From Candidatus Delongbacteria bacterium (lineage in GTDB: Bacteria; CAIWAD01; BS150m-G50): a stretch of 18,575 bases of DNA. Under the pieces are notes generated by a model, which ran no database searches, was not told the DNA's origin, and was given only the letters and a program-made list of their open reading frames with translations. Of the stretch, positions 15,717 through 18,575 are shown in pieces. The translations under genes were made by a program, and so were the position numbers. Numbering within the stretch: position 1 is the first letter of the stretch; each line of letters starts with the position of its first letter. The stretch is from contig JADHUQ010000021.1 of NCBI GenBank assembly GCA_016784425.1, positions 1 to 18,575 of the forward strand. The letters are read 5' to 3'.

Positions 15717-16945
15717 TGATCCTGGCTATGATTGGAAGGGTTTGGGCTTTTCCCGACAACCCCCAACCTCGCGTTGATGGCCATGATGGCGGCCAGTGGC
15801 AGGGTCAGGAAAAGCACATTGTTCGGATGCAAAAAGTTGGTGTTAAACAAGCAGAAGGACAGATAGAAAATCAAGGAAAGGGCCAACGCCAGGGAGAGGC
15901 TGTCCTGCAGACCGTCCCTGAAACCAATAGCGATTGCTTTGAAAAGGACAGTCAGAAAGAAGATAACACCAAGTACACCCTGTCGGGTAAGGAGTTCCAG
16001 CAGAAAATTATGCGGCGGCGAACCCCGCTCCAGTACTACCAGATACATTTGCCCCGATAGCTTTGATCCCAGAAACCAGTGAGCCTTGAAGAACTGCCAG
16101 GCAAGCTGCCAGCGATTCAAGCGATCGAGTGCGTTGCCTTCGTTAAGATCGGAAATCAGGCTGAGACGGCTGAGCATATCGACTATAACCAGGGGCGAAG
16201 TGAAGTAGAGGATTGTCAGAAAAGCGGTCAGGGAGTAGAGGAAGATAAAGAAATAGGTCATCCGTTTGCGAACAAACAGCAGACCGATGATAACTGTGAC
16301 CAACAACGCCAGATAGCCGGAGCGGTGATTGATGGTGATAATTCCGAAAATGCTGGCGAGACCGACCAGTACATGTGAAGGATACTGGAGGCGCCGGAAG
16401 AAGTTCACCGCCACGCCGAAACCGAATATCAACGCGACGCCACCCCAGAACAGCCGCAGTTCACCGGTCGAGGTATAGCCCAGTTTATGGGTTGCCAGAC
16501 GAAAGACGCCAATCAGGAAGAGAATAAAGATCAGGTAGTTGATGTGGCGCAGCAGGGTTTCCCGTTCTTCGCTTTCCTGTAGAAGCAGGAAAAGAAATGG
16601 TATCTGGAACAGCGCCAGGCGGGGCGAGAGAATGCGAAACACGGTTGGCAGACGGACACCTTCCATAATCGACCAGGGGACCAGCACCAGGATATTGAAA
16701 ACGAGATAGAGAAGAATCAACTGCAGCAGCAGCCGATTCGTCCGGCTCGCCATCTTGAAGATCACCGGCAGTTTGACCAGGACAAACAGTGCAAAGATGA
16801 AGATGAAGAAATCGAGGGGATAGAGGTTCGCACCCAGCAGGCGATAGGAGAAGGTGGTGTAGATCCACTCGCGCAACGGTGTGAACATCAGAATCAGCGT
16901 ATACAGATAGACCAGTGTTAATCTGTGCGCCCATTTCATCCACAT
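15713..16945 (-). CDS. O-antigen polymerase/ligase-like membrane protein (Wzy_C type)
   Basis: The product is 410 residues, very hydrophobic, with about ten or more membrane segments (for example 11-29, 42-63, 72-93, 113-123, 135-151, 165-182, 212-225, 230-249, 325-340, 350-368). A large loop at about 265-320 contains LDRLNRWQLAWQFFKAHWFLG (273-293) and SPPHNFLLELLTRQGVLG (309-326). This Trp-rich segment and His-Asn pair are the Wzy_C/WaaL signature, and NHRSGYL (206-212) is the upstream arginine region of the same domain. It would link repeat units into polymer on the periplasmic side of the inner membrane. As the only such gene here, polymerase is more likely than lipid A-core ligase. The ATG at 16945 was chosen; a second ATG two codons later is possible. 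It is the first gene of the minus-strand operon, and no convincing promoter was found upstream. Confidence 0.87.
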   Translation of the reverse strand: MWMKWAHRLTLVYLYTLILMFTPLREWIYTTFSYRLLGANLYPLDFFIFIFALFVLVKLPVIFKMASRTNRLLLQLILLYLVFNILVLVPWSIMEGVRLPTVFRILSPRLALFQIPFLFLLLQESEERETLLRHINYLIFILFLIGVFRLATHKLGYTSTGELRLFWGGVALIFGFGVAVNFFRRLQYPSHVLVGLASIFGIITINHRSGYLALLVTVIIGLLFVRKRMTYFFIFLYSLTAFLTILYFTSPLVIVDMLSRLSLISDLNEGNALDRLNRWQLAWQFFKAHWFLGSKLSGQMYLVVLERGSPPHNFLLELLTRQGVLGVIFFLTVLFKAIAIGFRDGLQDSLSLALALSLIFYLSFCLFNTNFLHPNNVLFLTLPLAAIMAINARLGVVGKSPNPSNHSQDQ

Positions 16946-17294
16946 AAATCACTCTTTCCATGGTTGAATGAGTCGGTCCTCATATGGGACAGAATTAACA
17001 GCGATGCTCCAGATCATTGCCGCAGCAACGCTACAGGTTCGTTTGAACTATCTGTGGAGGCATCACTTCATCTGCGCCAGCGTTGAGTTGTATCTGCGTG
17101 CCTTCCAATTGAGAAATACTATACAACCGATTCGGTCACGGCGACAGGATTTTCAGCGGTGGGGGGTGCTGGAGGGGGTTATTGCGGATACACGGGAAAA
17201 GCTACAGGTTATCTGTATCGTTTGTTACCTTGAAAATGAAGTGAAAGGTTCTGGGGTTCGGGGGTGAACTTCTGATCTCAACCGGGGAAACTTG
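16946..17294. other. Divergent intergenic region, 349 bases, no supported gene
   Basis: This gap separates the leftward polysaccharide operon from the rightward beta-helix gene, so both promoters should be here. None is convincing by eye: TATAGT on the minus strand near 17114-17119 has no good -35 at 16-18 bases. The JUMPstart/ops core GGCGGTAG was not seen on the minus strand. A short inverted repeat, GTCCT/GGGAC, lies at 16976-16990. An open frame of 99 codons (16968-17267, plus strand) has no recognisable protein features or ribosome binding site and was not called. The region could hold remnants of an older gene. Confidence 0.5.
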
Positions 17295-18458
17295 ATGGTA
17301 AAAACTGCGCTGAGCGATAGAGGGCCGGGAAGAGAGATATCTGCTCTGTTGTTTGTCGTTCTGCTGGTTTCTGCTCCTGCATGTGCCCTGATCAACATCC
17401 CTGAAGACTACCCCTTAGTCCAGCAAGGAATCGACGCAGCAATTCAGGGCGACACTATTCTTATCTGGCCGGGGACATACATTGAGGAGCTGGAGATCAA
17501 CCAGACAGATCTCACTCTGGGTTCGCGTTTTCTGACTACCAATGACACTAGCTTCATTTCCAATACAATCCTCGATGGTGATTCCACGTTACACATTCTA
17601 ACCTGCAATGGTCCTCAACACTCCTGTATCAGTGGTCTGACCTTCACACATGGCTTTGGCTACTATACCGGTGCCAATAATCAATGGTGGGGTGGAGCAA
17701 TATCTGTCTTTGATTCCACTGAAATTGACATCTTCAATTGCAGGTTTGTAACCAATTACGGTGAATCTAATCCCGGGATAACGGCATATGACTCCTCCAG
17801 TGTTTCAGTCAGAAATTGTCTTTTCTTTCAGAATACCGGCACTAGGACGACATTGATCAGGAATACTCGTGGAAGGATAACAATAATAAGAGGTTGCGCT
17901 TTCCAGTCTAATGAGATTAATGATAGTCCTATTATTGCCAATCTGGTGGGTCAATATCTTAGTGTGGATTCCTGTGTGTTTCATGATAATCTAGGCAGTG
18001 TAGATTTATCAAATTCACCAATGTTCATCCTCTCATATACAACTTGGACCGAATTGACAAACTGCCTTTTCAGAAATAACACCTTGTCAAAGCAGCCTGG
18101 TATAATCCATCTTGAACAGGCCGACACATTGATCATCCGTGATTGTGTCTTCGATTCCACAACAATCGAATCAGCACAATATGATAATGGTGGATATTCC
18201 TATTTCATTAATCTACTCGTGAACAATGACAATGTCATACTCCAGAATATTCGTATCACTGCCAATCAATCCACTAATGGAAACGATTTTGGTATCGGGA
18301 TCTTTGCTCAAGCAAATGAGTCTTTAGTTGCCGACAGCATCTTCGTAATCAACAACTACGAAGAATTCGAGTATGATAAATCCGGGCAACCCGGTTGTCG
18401 GTTATTCTCCCTCGGTACTGTTGAAGCCAGTAACATTTATAGGGCTGCTCAAAATTAA
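17295..18458 (+). CDS. Secreted right-handed beta-helix repeat protein
   Basis: The product is 387 residues. A hydrophobic segment at about 15-29, ending APACA (27-31), looks like a signal peptide with cleavage near residue 31; the Cys30 context is a poor lipobox. The mature protein opens INIPEDYPLVQQGIDAAIQGDTILIWPGTY, the usual cap of parallel beta-helix proteins of the pectate-lyase-like superfamily. Rungs then repeat with Asn/Asp-Cys-x-Phe turns; the cysteines fall at 149, 175, 201, 227, 257 and 284. No catalytic motif is recognised. The chain stops inside the helical region, without the C-terminal anchor or sorting domain often seen in such proteins. ATG 17295 has GGGGA six bases upstream; a TTG just before it is also in frame. 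Lower G+C than the cluster suggests a different origin. Surface carbohydrate binding or adhesion is possible but unproven. Confidence 0.8.
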   Translation: MVKTALSDRGPGREISALLFVVLLVSAPACALINIPEDYPLVQQGIDAAIQGDTILIWPGTYIEELEINQTDLTLGSRFLTTNDTSFISNTILDGDSTLHILTCNGPQHSCISGLTFTHGFGYYTGANNQWWGGAISVFDSTEIDIFNCRFVTNYGESNPGITAYDSSSVSVRNCLFFQNTGTRTTLIRNTRGRITIIRGCAFQSNEINDSPIIANLVGQYLSVDSCVFHDNLGSVDLSNSPMFILSYTTWTELTNCLFRNNTLSKQPGIIHLEQADTLIIRDCVFDSTTIESAQYDNGGYSYFINLLVNNDNVILQNIRITANQSTNGNDFGIGIFAQANESLVADSIFVINNYEEFEYDKSGQPGCRLFSLGTVEASNIYRAAQN

Positions 18459-18467
18459 TCATGCTTA

Positions 18468-18492
18468 AGAATCAGCAGATTCTACTGTTTTT
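18468..18492 (+). terminator. Possible intrinsic terminator after the beta-helix gene
   Basis: AGAATC (18468-18473) and GATTCT (18478-18483) form an exact 6-bp stem with a 4-base loop. A run of five T follows at 18488-18492, nine bases past the stop codon's hairpin start. The stem has only two G-C pairs and the T-run begins five bases after it, so termination may be weak. Confidence 0.4.
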
Positions 18493-18520
18493 CGCTCATT
18501 GACATGGCTATAGTCAGGTT

Positions 18521-18575
18521 ATGAAACCTTTTCCAATTCCAAATCCAGATCACGCTGGCTTGTTGGAGATCGATC
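18521..18575 (+). CDS. Possible start of a further gene, cut by the window edge
   Basis: From the ATG at 18521 a frame stays open to the edge (18 codons, opening MKPFPIPNPDHAGLLEID). Only a poor AGG lies two bases upstream, and the sequence is too short to recognise. A minus-strand frame is also open here for about 30 codons, ending at TAG 18482-18484, so neither can be preferred with confidence. Confidence 0.2.
   Translation, partial: MKPFPIPNPDHAGLLEID

Noticed and set aside
16968..17267. 99-codon plus-strand open frame in the divergent gap
   Set aside because: It has no ribosome binding site, no recognisable protein features and unusual composition. It was left as intergenic, though a gene remnant is possible.
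16946..17294. JUMPstart/ops element ahead of the operon
   Set aside because: The core GGCGGTAG was not found on the minus strand in this gap.

Overview
The window is a Gram-negative surface-polysaccharide (exopolysaccharide or O-antigen type) biosynthesis locus. Twelve genes run on the minus strand from about 16945 leftwards off the left edge. One unrelated plus-strand gene sits at the right end. No RNA gene, CRISPR array, integrase or insertion sequence could be recognised. The organism cannot be placed firmly. The machinery (Wzy-type polymerase, lipid-linked sugar transferase) fits a Gram-negative such as a gammaproteobacterium. The secreted beta-helix protein at the right end has a style I associate with the Bacteroidetes/FCB group. 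That gene is visibly AT-richer than the cluster (21 of 60 bases are G+C at 17881-17940, against 36 of 60 at 14281-14340), so one of the two parts may have been acquired.

In order of transcription on the minus strand the genes are: a Wzy/O-antigen ligase-like membrane protein (15713-16945); a GT4 glycosyltransferase (14520-15716); a fused MDR + Gfo/Idh/MocA oxidoreductase (12274-14448); a heparinase II/III-like protein without a signal peptide (10309-12237); a GT-B glycosyltransferase (9212-10312); an asparagine-synthetase-like amidotransferase (7214-9145); a 202-base gap with a candidate internal promoter; a hexapeptide-repeat acyltransferase (6439-7011); a third glycosyltransferase (5187-6386); a second MDR + Gfo fusion paralogous to the first (3119-5212); an alpha/alpha-toroid protein possibly related to VpsJ (1930-3072); a DUF354 GT-B-like protein (891-1928); and the N-terminal 276 residues of a polyprenyl-phosphate sugar-1-phosphate transferase (1-828). 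Two junctions are ATGA overlaps, one pair is a single base apart and one pair overlaps by 26 bases, so this is mostly one operon.

Inferred working model: the truncated transferase loads the first sugar on the lipid carrier, the three glycosyltransferases extend the repeat unit, the acyltransferase and the amidotransferase decorate it, and the Wzy-like protein polymerises it. The two oxidoreductase fusions, the amidotransferase and the heparinase-like protein together suggest a uronic-acid-containing, possibly uronamide-containing, glycosaminoglycan-like polymer. Flippase, chain-length and outer-membrane export genes are not in the window.

The points most worth a second look are: the pair of zinc-less MDR-Gfo fusions, one of which seems to lack a normal start codon where its ribosome binding site points; the apparently cytoplasmic heparinase-family enzyme in a biosynthetic operon; an over-abundant octamer TGTGATAC; and the cysteine ladder of the beta-helix protein.
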